Shown one piece after another: positions 14,135 to 22,180 of a stretch of DNA of 64,000 nt. The notes beneath the pieces were generated by a model. That model was not told the origin of the DNA, did no database searches, and saw nothing but the letters and a program-made list of their open reading frames with translations. The position numbers were made by a program, and so were the translations under genes. The stretch covers positions 47,914-111,913 of the forward strand of contig JBCCHJ010000011.1 in NCBI GenBank assembly GCA_039028795.1, given 5' to 3'. The stretch's first letter is position 1. Each line of letters starts with the position of its first letter. This stretch comes from Thermohalobaculum sp039028795. GTDB taxonomy: Bacteria > Pseudomonadota > Alphaproteobacteria > Rhodobacterales > Rhodobacteraceae.

Positions 14135-16189
14135 ATGGCCCTGGCCCGGCGCAATCAAGGGCGCTTTGCCGGATCAATCTGGCCAGGTTTTGTAGATGCG
14201 CTGACGGCGCTGCTGCTGATCCTGATGTTCGTGCTGTCGATCTTCATGATCGTTCAGTTCTCTTTGCGCGAACGGATCACTGGCCAAGATCAGAAGCTGG
14301 AGGCGCTGAACAACGACCTGGTCGCCCGCAATGAGGAGATCATCGAACTGACCAGTCAGTTGGCGCAGTTGTCGAACGCCCTGGGTCTGCAGCAGGATCG
14401 TAACCAAGAATTGCAAAGCGAGGTCGGGACCCTTCGCGCCACGCTGACGGATGAACGTGACGAAGTGCGCCGCCTTTCAGCGGCCCTGTCCGCCGCCAAT
14501 GAAGCCCGGGACGCGGCGGATGCCGAGGTTACGCGCCTGACCGAAGCTTTGACGCTCAGCCAATCCGAGGCCGAGGCATTGACGGCCTCCCTGACGGCTG
14601 CCCGCACGGAGATCGACGACCAGGCAGAGGCTGCGCGTCTGGCCGCGACCCAACGCGAAGCACTGGAATCCCTGATCAAGGATCTCGAGAGCAAGCGCGA
14701 TGAACAGGATGCGGCAATTGCCACGCTGAATGCGGATCAGGCCCGCGCACAGGCACTGATTGCTGCATTGGAGCAAGACGCCGATGCAGCCGCCGTCAGG
14801 CTTGCAGATCTGGACAAGGCACTCGCGGCCGAAAAGGCGGATGTCGAAGCTCTGACTGCGGAGAAGACCGCGGCTCTGGCACTGATCGCTCAGCTGGAGG
14901 AGAAGAACTCTGGCCTGCTGGAGAACCTGGACAAACTGGACGGGGAAAAGCTTGCCGCGTTGGCGTTGTTGGAAGCGCTAGAGGCAGATCTTGAAAAAGC
15001 GACGACCGAGCGTGACAGTCTGGCCGCCCGGACGGCAGCGCTGGAACAGGACAGCGATGCCCTAGCCAAGCTGCGCGAAGAAAACGCGGCGGCCCTGGCC
15101 GAATTCGAAAAGCTTTCAGCAGAACAGGCACTGGCCCTGGCAACGATCGCCAAGCTGGAACAGGAACGCGACGAAGCGGCGGCGGCCAGCACTCAGGCAT
15201 CCTCGGAAGCGACGAAGTTCGAAGTGGACTTGAAAGCAGCTCTGACCCGGGCAGCCGAACTATCCGCGCGATTGGACGAGTCCGAGGAACAGCGCCTGGC
15301 CGAGATTGCTGCGGCTAAGGCGCTGCGCGAACGGCTGGCCAACAGTTCGGCCGAGCTTGATGCAGCGACTCTTGCCCTGGAAGAAGCCCGCGCCAAAGCG
15401 GCTGAAACGTTGGAATTGCTGGCCGCTGCAGAAGCCGCGCAAAAGCAGCTGACCGAAGCCGCGCTTGAAGGCACTGATCAATTCGATCGTGAGAAAGCCT
15501 TGCGCCTTTTGGCGCAGTCCAAACTGTCCGAGGCCGAAGCACAGACACTTGCGCAGCAACGCGAGATCGCCGCATTGAATGCCCAGATTGTCGAGTTGAA
15601 CCGGCAATTGGGATCGTTGCAGTCGCTGCTGGACGATGCGCAGGAACGCGATGAAGACGCGAAGGTGCAAATCGCCGAACTCGGGTCGCAGTTGAACCAA
15701 GCGCTTGCGCAGAAAGTGTCGGAACTTTCACGGTTCCAATCCGAGTTCTTCGGAAAGATGAGCGAGGTCCTGGGCAATCGCGCTGGCATTCGCATCGTCG
15801 GCGACCGGTTTGTGTTCCAGTCAGAAGTCCTCTTCAGATCGGCCTCGGCAACGCTCGGCGCGGCCGGACAAGCAGAGCTTTCGAAATTGGCTGATGTCGT
15901 GCGCGAACTGGGTGCAGCCGCCCCGGAGGACTTGAACTGGATCCTGCGGGTCGATGGACATACCGACGCCGTGCCGCTGTCAGGCAGCGGTGGCAGGATT
16001 CAGGACAACTGGGAACTTAGCCAGGCCCGGGCACTGTCGGTTGTGAAATACTTGATCGAGGTCGAAGGCATCCCTGCGAACCGGCTGGCCGCGACAGGTT
16101 TCGGCGAATTCCAACCGATCGATCCGGGTACTAGTGCAGAGGCGAACGCCCGCAACCGACGGATCGAGTTCAAATTCACCGAACGCTGA
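14135..16189 (+). CDS. MotB-like OmpA-domain protein with very long coiled coil
   Basis: 684 residues. One N-terminal transmembrane helix (about 15-42) begins with the MotB-like WPGFVDALTALLLILMF, whose Asp is placed like the proton-carrying Asp of MotB/ExbD/TolR. About 500 residues of nearly uninterrupted Ala/Glu/Leu heptad-rich coiled coil follow. The last 130 residues are an OmpA-like peptidoglycan-binding domain with VDGHTDAVPL, NWELSQARALSVVKYL and GFGEFQPIDPG...NRRIEFKF. The partner channel gene ends one base upstream. The pair probably uses proton flow to act on the cell wall or envelope. The coil length is far above that of MotB (about 300 residues in total). The gene's role in the cell is not known to me. 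Confidence 0.88.
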   Translation: MALARRNQGRFAGSIWPGFVDALTALLLILMFVLSIFMIVQFSLRERITGQDQKLEALNNDLVARNEEIIELTSQLAQLSNALGLQQDRNQELQSEVGTLRATLTDERDEVRRLSAALSAANEARDAADAEVTRLTEALTLSQSEAEALTASLTAARTEIDDQAEAARLAATQREALESLIKDLESKRDEQDAAIATLNADQARAQALIAALEQDADAAAVRLADLDKALAAEKADVEALTAEKTAALALIAQLEEKNSGLLENLDKLDGEKLAALALLEALEADLEKATTERDSLAARTAALEQDSDALAKLREENAAALAEFEKLSAEQALALATIAKLEQERDEAAAASTQASSEATKFEVDLKAALTRAAELSARLDESEEQRLAEIAAAKALRERLANSSAELDAATLALEEARAKAAETLELLAAAEAAQKQLTEAALEGTDQFDREKALRLLAQSKLSEAEAQTLAQQREIAALNAQIVELNRQLGSLQSLLDDAQERDEDAKVQIAELGSQLNQALAQKVSELSRFQSEFFGKMSEVLGNRAGIRIVGDRFVFQSEVLFRSASATLGAAGQAELSKLADVVRELGAAAPEDLNWILRVDGHTDAVPLSGSGGRIQDNWELSQARALSVVKYLIEVEGIPANRLAATGFGEFQPIDPGTSAEANARNRRIEFKFTER

Positions 16190-16200
16190 GCCGGCTCAGC

Positions 16201-16566
16201 ATGACCTATGACGATTTCAATGCCTTTTGCAGCGCCCTGCCGGCAACGACCCATGTTGTTCAATGGGGCGGCGCGCATGTCTGGAAGGTGGGTGGAAAGG
16301 TCTTTGCGATTGGAGGGTGGGCGGATGATCAGCCAGCGTTTACCTTCAAGGTTTCAGAGATCGGTTTCGAAGTACTCAAGGATCAACCGGGGTGCCGTCC
16401 CGCACCTTATCTGGCGTCCCGGGGGATGAAATGGATCCAGAACTATGGCGCGCCAGGCCTGACCGATGCCGATCTGAGGGACCATATCGCCGCATCCCAT
16501 AGCTTGGTGGCGAAAGGCCTGACGAAAAAACTGCAGCGGGAATTGGGATTGTTGCCGGACCAGTAG
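16201..16566 (+). CDS. MmcQ/YjbR family protein
   Basis: A 121-residue single-domain protein of the MmcQ/YjbR family, which has a double-wing fold often annotated as DNA-binding. Typical features are the N-terminal FNAFCSALPATTHVVQWG, VWKVGGKVFAIGGW, FKVSEIGFEVL, and the closing LRDHIAASHSLVAKGLTKKLQREL. Molecular function in the family is not firmly established. It starts 11 bases after the OmpA-domain gene, so it is probably co-transcribed. After its TAG the same frame stays open for about 38 more codons with protein-like sequence, so the present stop may be recent. Confidence 0.88.
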   Translation: MTYDDFNAFCSALPATTHVVQWGGAHVWKVGGKVFAIGGWADDQPAFTFKVSEIGFEVLKDQPGCRPAPYLASRGMKWIQNYGAPGLTDADLRDHIAASHSLVAKGLTKKLQRELGLLPDQ

Positions 16567-16801
16567 GCCACGTCATCAGTTGGGACGGGCTACCAGGTCC
16601 TCCCACCCGGCATCATGCCGCTGGCGCTGGGCAATACCGCAGATTTCTTGAAGATGGGGCTGAAAAGTCCTGACGACGATGTCTGATCAATTTGCTTCAA
16701 ATGCTAACTGATGCCGCGGCTGAACACCTTCAGGACTTAAGAAACCAGTCATCTTCAACGCGGAAAACGTGCCCCCATAGGGCAGGCGCTGCCGACAGAA
16801 T

Positions 16802-17467
16802 TCAGATCAGATCTTTTGACGCGCACGACCTCCCGCGGTCTAAGCATCCACCCAATGCCACACTCAGCGCCTCCAAATCGGCCCGATCCCGAAACTGCCG
16901 CCGGACATCATGCCAGCGAAAGCGGATGGAGTTGATCACGATCTCCCGATCCAAATCCTTGTACCCTTCGATCACTGGCGCTGCCTGAACCAAGCCCTCT
17001 GGGCTTTGGGTGAACGCATTTTCCCCGATATGCGCGGTTTCCCAGTTCACAAGCAGCAGGCGCTCATCAAAGGCACTGCCCGCCTCATCTACCTCGGGTC
17101 CCTCCTCCGGCAGGCCCGCATTTGCGGCCTCTGTAAAGCAGGCCGCCGCGGCGGTTCGGCATGCCATGGCGTCAAGGCGACCTCCCTCCGTCAGCGACAC
17201 CGCGAACACTGTCAGATCAGCCAGGCAGTCCAAGAACACCTGGCGCTGTGCCAGCGCCAAGGGTTGGGCGAAGGCTGGGTCCTGGAAAATCTCGCGGTAC
17301 TGGGTACCCATCCGCGTCTTGAGATACCCGAACAGGGCCGTCTGGGCGACATAAGCGCTTCGGCTGCGCAGAAACGCGACCAAAGCGGCCTTATCCCGGA
17401 TCGGCTGGCGTTCGAACCGAACCAAAAACAGGCGCAGAAGCCCCCTAATTCGGTCAAGCAGCGCCAT
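16802..17467 (-). CDS. Hypothetical protein conserved in appearance, function unknown
   Basis: A 221-residue, mostly helical soluble protein that I cannot assign. It has Arg-rich amphipathic helices at the N-terminus (MALLDRIRGLLRLFLVRFER), a central acidic stretch (GLPEEGPEVDEAG), and a C-terminal RWHDVRRQFRDRADLEALSVALGG. There is no signal peptide. Codon use is like that of neighbouring genes, so it is probably native. It is convergent with the MmcQ gene across a 235-base gap that contains no clear terminator, and divergent from the DUF4212 gene. Confidence 0.6.
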   Translation of the reverse strand: MALLDRIRGLLRLFLVRFERQPIRDKAALVAFLRSRSAYVAQTALFGYLKTRMGTQYREIFQDPAFAQPLALAQRQVFLDCLADLTVFAVSLTEGGRLDAMACRTAAAACFTEAANAGLPEEGPEVDEAGSAFDERLLLVNWETAHIGENAFTQSPEGLVQAAPVIEGYKDLDREIVINSIRFRWHDVRRQFRDRADLEALSVALGGCLDRGRSCASKDLI

Positions 17468-17618
17468 AGTGTTCCAGTTTGAGGCTAGGTGCTTCCAATC
17501 CGTTCGGGAATGGAGTGTACTTGGCAGAATGATCCCTGTCGCGCCAAATCACCTGGGATCAATTGATCTATCAGCGCGGGTCACCACCGCGCACGACGCT
17601 AACTGGAGGGGCACCCCC

Positions 17619-17876
17619 ATGTCCAATACCCCCGAGTCCGATGCAGCCCATTGGGTCAAAACGCGCAATCTGACGTTTCTGGTGCTGGCGATCTGGTTCA
17701 TTTTTGCGTTTGTCGTGCACTATTTCGCGTCTTACCTGAACACGATGTCGTTCATGGGCTTCCCGCTTGGATACTATCTTGCGGTTCAGGGGTCGTTGGC
17801 GATTTTCGTCATCCTGATCTTCTTCCAGAATTGGAGACAGGACGCCATCGACGAAGAATTCGGCCACGACGACTGA
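17619..17876 (+). CDS. DUF4212 protein, small subunit of sodium:solute symporter
   Basis: 85 residues with two transmembrane helices (LTFLVLAIWFIFAFVVHYFA and YYLAVQGSLAIFVILIFF) and an acidic C-terminus ending in the family-typical IDEEFGHDD. Proteins of this family sit next to and act with large VC_2705-type sodium:solute symporters. ATG 17619 is preceded by GGAGGGG at ideal spacing, which overrides a longer frame from 17469. The symporter gene follows after 10 bases. The transported solute is probably a short organic acid such as acetate, inferred from the family. Confidence 0.92.
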   Translation: MSNTPESDAAHWVKTRNLTFLVLAIWFIFAFVVHYFASYLNTMSFMGFPLGYYLAVQGSLAIFVILIFFQNWRQDAIDEEFGHDD

Positions 17877-17886
17877 GGGGGCGGAG

Positions 17887-19704
17887 ATGTTCAAAGGGGA
17901 TTTCATCGACAACCTGCCCAAGATCTACGGCGTCTATACCGGCGGGTTTATTGTCTTTTGCCTGTTGATGGCGCTGCTGGAATATCTGGAGTGGGCGGAC
18001 GCCCAGACCATCGGCATCCTGTTCGTCATTTTCACGATCTTCATCTATGCCGCGATCGGCTGGATGAGCCGCACGATGGAGGTCGGCGCCTACTATGTCG
18101 CCGGGCGGCAGGTGCCCCCGGTCTTCAACGGCATGGCAACCGCAGCGGACTGGATGTCCGGCGCGTCGTTCGTCGCACTGGCCGGCGGTATCTATTTCGG
18201 CGGGCACGGGTATCTGGGTTTTGTTGTCGGCTGGACCGGCGGTTATGTCCTGGTGAACTCGCTGATGGCGCCGTATCTGCGCAAATTCGGCTGCTACACG
18301 GTGCCGGACTTCATCGGCACCCGCTATGGGGGCAACCTGGCCCGGTTCTGCGCTGTGATGATCCTGGTGGTGGCCTCGTTCACCTACGTGACAGCACAGA
18401 TCAACGCGACCGGCACAATTGCGGCCCGCGCATTGGGTATCCCGTTTGAGGCCGGTGTCTGGTTTGGCCTGTTGGGCATTCTGCTCTGTTCCATGCTGGG
18501 CGGCATGCGCGCTGTAACTTGGACCCAGGTGGCGCAGTACATCGTGCTGATCATCGCTTATCTTGTGCCTGTGATCTGGATGTCCAACGTCCAGGGCTTC
18601 GGCATCATCCCGCATTTCGGCTATGGCGACGCGGTCCAACGAATAGCCGAACTGGAAGGTCAACTGGGCGTTGGCACGGCCCCAACCGAAAGCTTTGCCG
18701 GATTGAAGGCGCTGACCGTGCCGCACAACGTACCGGGCGAGGCGGGGTCGATGGAGGCCTGGAAGTTCATCACTCTGGCGCTGTGCATGATGGCGGGAAC
18801 GGCATCCCTGCCCCACATCCTGATGCGCTACTTCACCACCCCATCAGTGCGCGCCGCGCGTAAATCGGTGGCCTGGTCACTGTTCTTCATTTTCCTTTTG
18901 TACTTCACAGCACCTGCCCTGGCGACGCTGACGAAGCTGCAATTGTTGGACCCTGACCTGCCGACGGCGATCATCGGCAAGACGATCGATGAAGTCATGG
19001 CCCTGGAATGGATCCAGCGCTGGTCGGAAGTGAACTTCCTGAAAGTAAGCGACAGTAACGCGGACGGCATTCTGCAGATCAACGAATTCTTCATGCGCAC
19101 CGGCATCGTCGTGCTGGCGACGCCTGAAATCGCGGGTCTGCCTTATGTCATCACGGGCCTTGTGGCCGCGGGTGGCATGGCGGCGGCGATGTCCACGGCG
19201 GATGGCCTACTGCTGGCGATCGCCAACGCGATCAGCCACGACCTTTATTACAAGATCGTTGATCCAAAAGCGGACACCCGCCGGCGCCTGATCGTCGCGC
19301 GGGTCCTGCTGATCCTGATCGGGGTTGCGGCGGCTTTCGTCGCCTCGTTGAAGCTGACTGGGATTTTAGGCGCTGTGGCCTGGGCCTTCTGTTTTGCCTG
19401 TTCGGGCCTCTTCTTCCCGTTGGTCCTTGGGGTCTGGTGGAAACGGGCAAACAGGGCCGGGGCGATCGCTGGAATGATCTGCGGCTTCGTCGCCGGCTCG
19501 GTCTACCTTTATGCCATCCAAACTGGCATGGAGCCATGGTGGGGCTTGGACGGCCTGCGCTTTGGCATGATCGGGATGCCGGTCAGCCTGGTCGCCATGG
19601 TGGTGGTCAGCCTGATGACCGAGGCGCCGGATGTCGAAACCCAGCGCATGGTGGACGAGGTTCGAAAACCTTCCGGCAATGCGATCTTGTCCGAATCGCA
19701 TTGA
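17887..19704 (+). CDS. Sodium:solute symporter (VC_2705 type, acetate permease-like)
   Basis: A 605-residue polytopic membrane protein of the SSS family, about 13 helices. Family features include SRTMEVGAYYVAGRQVPPVFNGMATAADWMS near residue 60-90, the GFVVGWTGGYVLV helix, and AMSTADGLLLAIANAISHD near residue 435, a conserved SSS stretch. It carries an insertion at about residues 375-405 with a canonical EF-hand-type loop DSNADGILQINE (389-400), suggesting Ca2+ control or structural Ca2+. It pairs with the upstream DUF4212 gene. Likely substrates are acetate, pyruvate or propionate; the sequence alone does not decide. Confidence 0.92.
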   Translation: MFKGDFIDNLPKIYGVYTGGFIVFCLLMALLEYLEWADAQTIGILFVIFTIFIYAAIGWMSRTMEVGAYYVAGRQVPPVFNGMATAADWMSGASFVALAGGIYFGGHGYLGFVVGWTGGYVLVNSLMAPYLRKFGCYTVPDFIGTRYGGNLARFCAVMILVVASFTYVTAQINATGTIAARALGIPFEAGVWFGLLGILLCSMLGGMRAVTWTQVAQYIVLIIAYLVPVIWMSNVQGFGIIPHFGYGDAVQRIAELEGQLGVGTAPTESFAGLKALTVPHNVPGEAGSMEAWKFITLALCMMAGTASLPHILMRYFTTPSVRAARKSVAWSLFFIFLLYFTAPALATLTKLQLLDPDLPTAIIGKTIDEVMALEWIQRWSEVNFLKVSDSNADGILQINEFFMRTGIVVLATPEIAGLPYVITGLVAAGGMAAAMSTADGLLLAIANAISHDLYYKIVDPKADTRRRLIVARVLLILIGVAAAFVASLKLTGILGAVAWAFCFACSGLFFPLVLGVWWKRANRAGAIAGMICGFVAGSVYLYAIQTGMEPWWGLDGLRFGMIGMPVSLVAMVVVSLMTEAPDVETQRMVDEVRKPSGNAILSESH

Positions 19705-19710
19705 GCATTG

Positions 19711-19733
19711 GTAGGGTGGGGTTAGGCCCCGCC
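19711..19733 (+). repeat. REP-like hairpin (GTAG-headed)
   Basis: GTAG followed by GGTGGGG (19715-19721) and CCCCGCC (19727-19733); the arms pair with one G-U wobble. It begins seven bases after the symporter stop codon and may also act as a 3' end hairpin. Confidence 0.55.
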
Positions 19734-19750
19734 CCAAGCCACTGACCTCC

Positions 19751-20104
19751 ATGGATTCGCAACTCGGAAACCTGCCGGTCTGGCTGTTGGTCCTCGACTA
19801 TCTGCTGGGCATGGTGATGTGGACGCTGATCGGGCGCTTCGCCATGGGGTTGTTCCTGCCCCAGGATAGTCAGTGGTTCTTCATGAAGGCCTTCGTGAAG
19901 ATGACTGACCCGATTATCCGGGTCTTTCGTCCCGTCACCCCAGGCTTTCTGATCGAAACAATGGTGCCGTTGTTTGTGGCCTGGTTTTTCTACATGATCC
20001 GGTTTTACGTGATCCCGCCACTATTCGGATACGGGGTCATGGGCACGCTGAGCTTTCCGTTGGAAAGCGACATCGCCCGGTTGCTGTATCAGGTGTTCAA
20101 TTAG
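19751..20104 (+). CDS. YggT-like integral membrane protein
   Basis: 117 residues with three hydrophobic segments (VWLLVLDYLLGMVMWTLIG, FLIETMVPLFVAWFFYMIRF, YGVMGTLSF). The middle sequence FVKMTDPIIRVFRPVTPGFLIE matches the TDP-x-L/I-R-x-x-RP signature of YggT proteins, small membrane proteins linked to osmotic stress or membrane organisation in other bacteria. It follows the symporter gene after a repeat element and has no strong ribosome binding site, so it may be translated at low level. It is convergent with the OmpA-type lipoprotein gene. Confidence 0.7.
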   Translation: MDSQLGNLPVWLLVLDYLLGMVMWTLIGRFAMGLFLPQDSQWFFMKAFVKMTDPIIRVFRPVTPGFLIETMVPLFVAWFFYMIRFYVIPPLFGYGVMGTLSFPLESDIARLLYQVFN

Positions 20105-20147
20105 CCGGTATCAGCCCGGAACGGGCCCATTCTAAGCAAGCACAAGC

Positions 20148-21197
20148 CTAACGGACCAGGATGATCACCCGGCGGTTCTGTTCTTCCTGCCCCGTGGCCT
20201 CGACGGCAAGGTCTCGCTCGCCTCGCGCCTCAGTCGAGATAGAGACCTTTTCGGCTTCCCTAAGCTCGAAGAACACGGCCTTTCGCACACGTTCCGCGCG
20301 GGTGCGGGAAATCGCAAGATTGTCCGGTGCTGCTCCGGGCGCATCGGCGAAGCCGGTCACAATGACCTCTGCGGCATCGCGGGACCGGGCCTCGTCAGCG
20401 GCCAGCAGGATCTGTTCGAACGCCGTATCGGTGATTTTCGTGTCATTGAAATCGAACGTAAGGACAAACTCGACCGGTGGTTTGGGCTGAGCCGCCAAGG
20501 CCCCGGCGAATGCGTCGCGAATTTCGGATTCCACCACAGGCACGTCGCCCAGCTCTTTCCCCGTGCCCGCTGCAGCAAAGGGCCGATCCAGTGTGACGGT
20601 CTTATTGCCTTGCGTCACTTCGATACCGCCGATCTCTCCATCTTCGGGCAAGACCACAGCCATGTTCTTCGGCAACGCCGCCAGGTCGCGGATCAATTGG
20701 ATCATCAGGCCGAACTGATCGCGGCACTCGGCGATTTCTTCCAGTTGGTGCCCTTCGACCGCTTCCTGCAGCCAGCAGTCGAAAAAGACCTGGGCTTCCC
20801 CGATCTGTCGTCCGGCCCGCAGCATGGCGCCTTCAGATCCGATAAACCCGTTGACCTGTGCAAAAGCCTCGCCCAATTCGGTGGCGGCGTCTTCATCGAC
20901 AGATTCACTCGCAGGGTCTGTCGGGGCGACCGGGCCTTGCGCGGCAATCCGGGCCTTGCGCGCAAACAAGGCCCCCGAATCCCAGTCAAATTCGGCCAGT
21001 TCTTCCCGCGACAGGCGGATATAACCTTCTTGCAGAGCGCCCAGATATGGATCTTCATTCAAAGGCAGCGCAGCGACACGGTCGATATCCCACTTTTCCC
21101 CGGTCAGCCAATCGGGGATGGCCTGCGACTGGTCTTCCACAGTTGTACACGCCGCCAGTCCCAGGGCCAAAAGGCCAGCTGCGGCGTGACGGATCAT
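20148..21197 (-). CDS. OmpA-domain outer-membrane lipoprotein
   Basis: 349 residues. The signal peptide ends in the lipobox LAAC (Cys about residue 16), so it is lipidated. The central region (about 40-210) is acidic and helical with no family I recognise. The C-terminal 110 residues form an OmpA-like peptidoglycan-binding domain: VLTFDFNDTKITDTAFEQILLAA, VTGFADAPGA, NLAISRTRAERVRKAV and NRRVIILVR. The start codon overlaps the stop of the FecR-domain gene by 4 bases (ATGA), so the two proteins are translationally coupled. The pair is divergent from the kinase/STAS genes, suggesting an envelope component of that regulatory unit. Confidence 0.82.
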   Translation of the reverse strand: MIRHAAAGLLALGLAACTTVEDQSQAIPDWLTGEKWDIDRVAALPLNEDPYLGALQEGYIRLSREELAEFDWDSGALFARKARIAAQGPVAPTDPASESVDEDAATELGEAFAQVNGFIGSEGAMLRAGRQIGEAQVFFDCWLQEAVEGHQLEEIAECRDQFGLMIQLIRDLAALPKNMAVVLPEDGEIGGIEVTQGNKTVTLDRPFAAAGTGKELGDVPVVESEIRDAFAGALAAQPKPPVEFVLTFDFNDTKITDTAFEQILLAADEARSRDAAEVIVTGFADAPGAAPDNLAISRTRAERVRKAVFFELREAEKVSISTEARGERDLAVEATGQEEQNRRVIILVR

Positions 21198-21646
21198 CCT
21201 TCTTCGCTCACCCGCACGGCAAATTCTGTGCCTTTGACACCCAGAACGGTCGTCGGTGTCAGCACACGCATCGCCAATGGGCGGGATTTCGAGATCTTGC
21301 CGGACGCCGCCGTCAGGCTGCCGTTTTGCAGGCGGGCTTCGAAACTGTCCGGTTTGCCGGGGCTGCGGTAGGCATAGTTTTCAAGCAAAAGTTCGGATTC
21401 GGGTCCAAGGCTTAATCGCGAGTTGTCGGTGAACGTCATGCCGATTGCGCTGTTCGCACCGGTTTTGACGACGTCTTTCTCCAAAAGTTCACTTCCGGCC
21501 TCCGCTGGAATTGCTTGACCATCCCGTAAAATAATCACATCACCGGACGCAACTTTGACCTGTCCTATCTTTTCAGCCGCGAAAACTGCACCGATCTGCC
21601 CAAAAATTATCCAGATCGACACGCATAACCCTATGAATGCACGCAC
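21194..21646 (-). CDS. FecR-domain periplasmic protein
   Basis: About 150 residues. GTG 21646 is chosen because AAAGGAG precedes it at good spacing and the protein then opens with a clean signal peptide (VRAFIGLCVSIWIIFGQIGA, cleavage near VFA-AEK). A FecR-type domain follows: GQVKVASGDVIILRDGQAIP, LLEKDVVKTGANSAIGMTF, SRLSLGPESELLLENYAY, and the closing VLTPTTVLGVKGTEFAVRV. There is no N-terminal anti-sigma region or transmembrane signal relay, so this is the soluble FecR domain used as a structural or sensory module. It is coupled to the downstream OmpA-lipoprotein gene. Confidence 0.88.
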   Translation of the reverse strand: MRAFIGLCVSIWIIFGQIGAVFAAEKIGQVKVASGDVIILRDGQAIPAEAGSELLEKDVVKTGANSAIGMTFTDNSRLSLGPESELLLENYAYRSPGKPDSFEARLQNGSLTAASGKISKSRPLAMRVLTPTTVLGVKGTEFAVRVSEEG

Positions 21647-21752
21647 ACCGTAACTCCTTTGATAGGCTGTAGCCTGCGCCCCCACGAATCCAGGCAAAAG
21701 ATTATGACTACGACTTCCACTATATCAACGACACGTATAGAATGGTCATCAC

Positions 21753-22154
21753 ATGCGTGAAAGCTTTTGCGTTTCTTCTGCTGGTTTGTCTAGGGCGTTT
21801 GACTTCGTTGCAAGCGCTATTCGAACGGCTGGCCTGCCGGATTCCGTCGGTCAACGTATCTCGGTGATCATTGACGAGGTGTGCTCGAACATGATCCGCC
21901 ATGACACCAGACTATCTGAAACAGACAAGTTTATGCTGGATCTGACCCCTGGCCAGACCCAGACGACCCTGGTCATCAGCGACACCGGAGCAGAGTTTGA
22001 CCCTTTGATCAATCGCAATTCAGAACGCCGGGAAATCGGCGGGCATGGAATATCGATCATTCGGGGGTTGGCGTCCGATGTCAGCTATCAACGGAAAAAT
22101 GACCAAAATATTCTAACAATCACATTGGCATCCTGTTTACCGACCCAAGTGTAG
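21753..22154 (+). CDS. RsbW/SpoIIAB-like serine kinase (HATPase)
   Basis: 133 residues, the length of a stand-alone anti-sigma-factor-type GHKL ATPase. The N-box is VIIDEVCSNMIRHD (about 42-55), the G1 box DTGAEFDP, and the G2 box GGHGISIIRGLASDVSY. Such proteins phosphorylate a STAS antagonist and sequester a partner such as a sigma factor. The STAS gene follows 26 bases downstream, which supports a partner-switching pair. The start ATG 21753 has only a weak ribosome binding site. No ECF or sigma-B-like factor gene is visible in the window, so the controlled target is elsewhere or is not a sigma factor. Confidence 0.88.
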   Translation: MRESFCVSSAGLSRAFDFVASAIRTAGLPDSVGQRISVIIDEVCSNMIRHDTRLSETDKFMLDLTPGQTQTTLVISDTGAEFDPLINRNSERREIGGHGISIIRGLASDVSYQRKNDQNILTITLASCLPTQV

Positions 22155-22180
22155 CAGTGAGTTTCAAGGAGACCCGCGTA

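Noticed and set aside
12883..16566. Possible Zorya-type defence system (ZorA/ZorB)
   Set aside because: The MotA-like and MotB-like pair would fit ZorAB, but the long coiled coil is in the MotB-like partner, not in the MotA-like one, and neither a ZorC/ZorD helicase nor ZorE nuclease is next to it. The neighbours are housekeeping genes.
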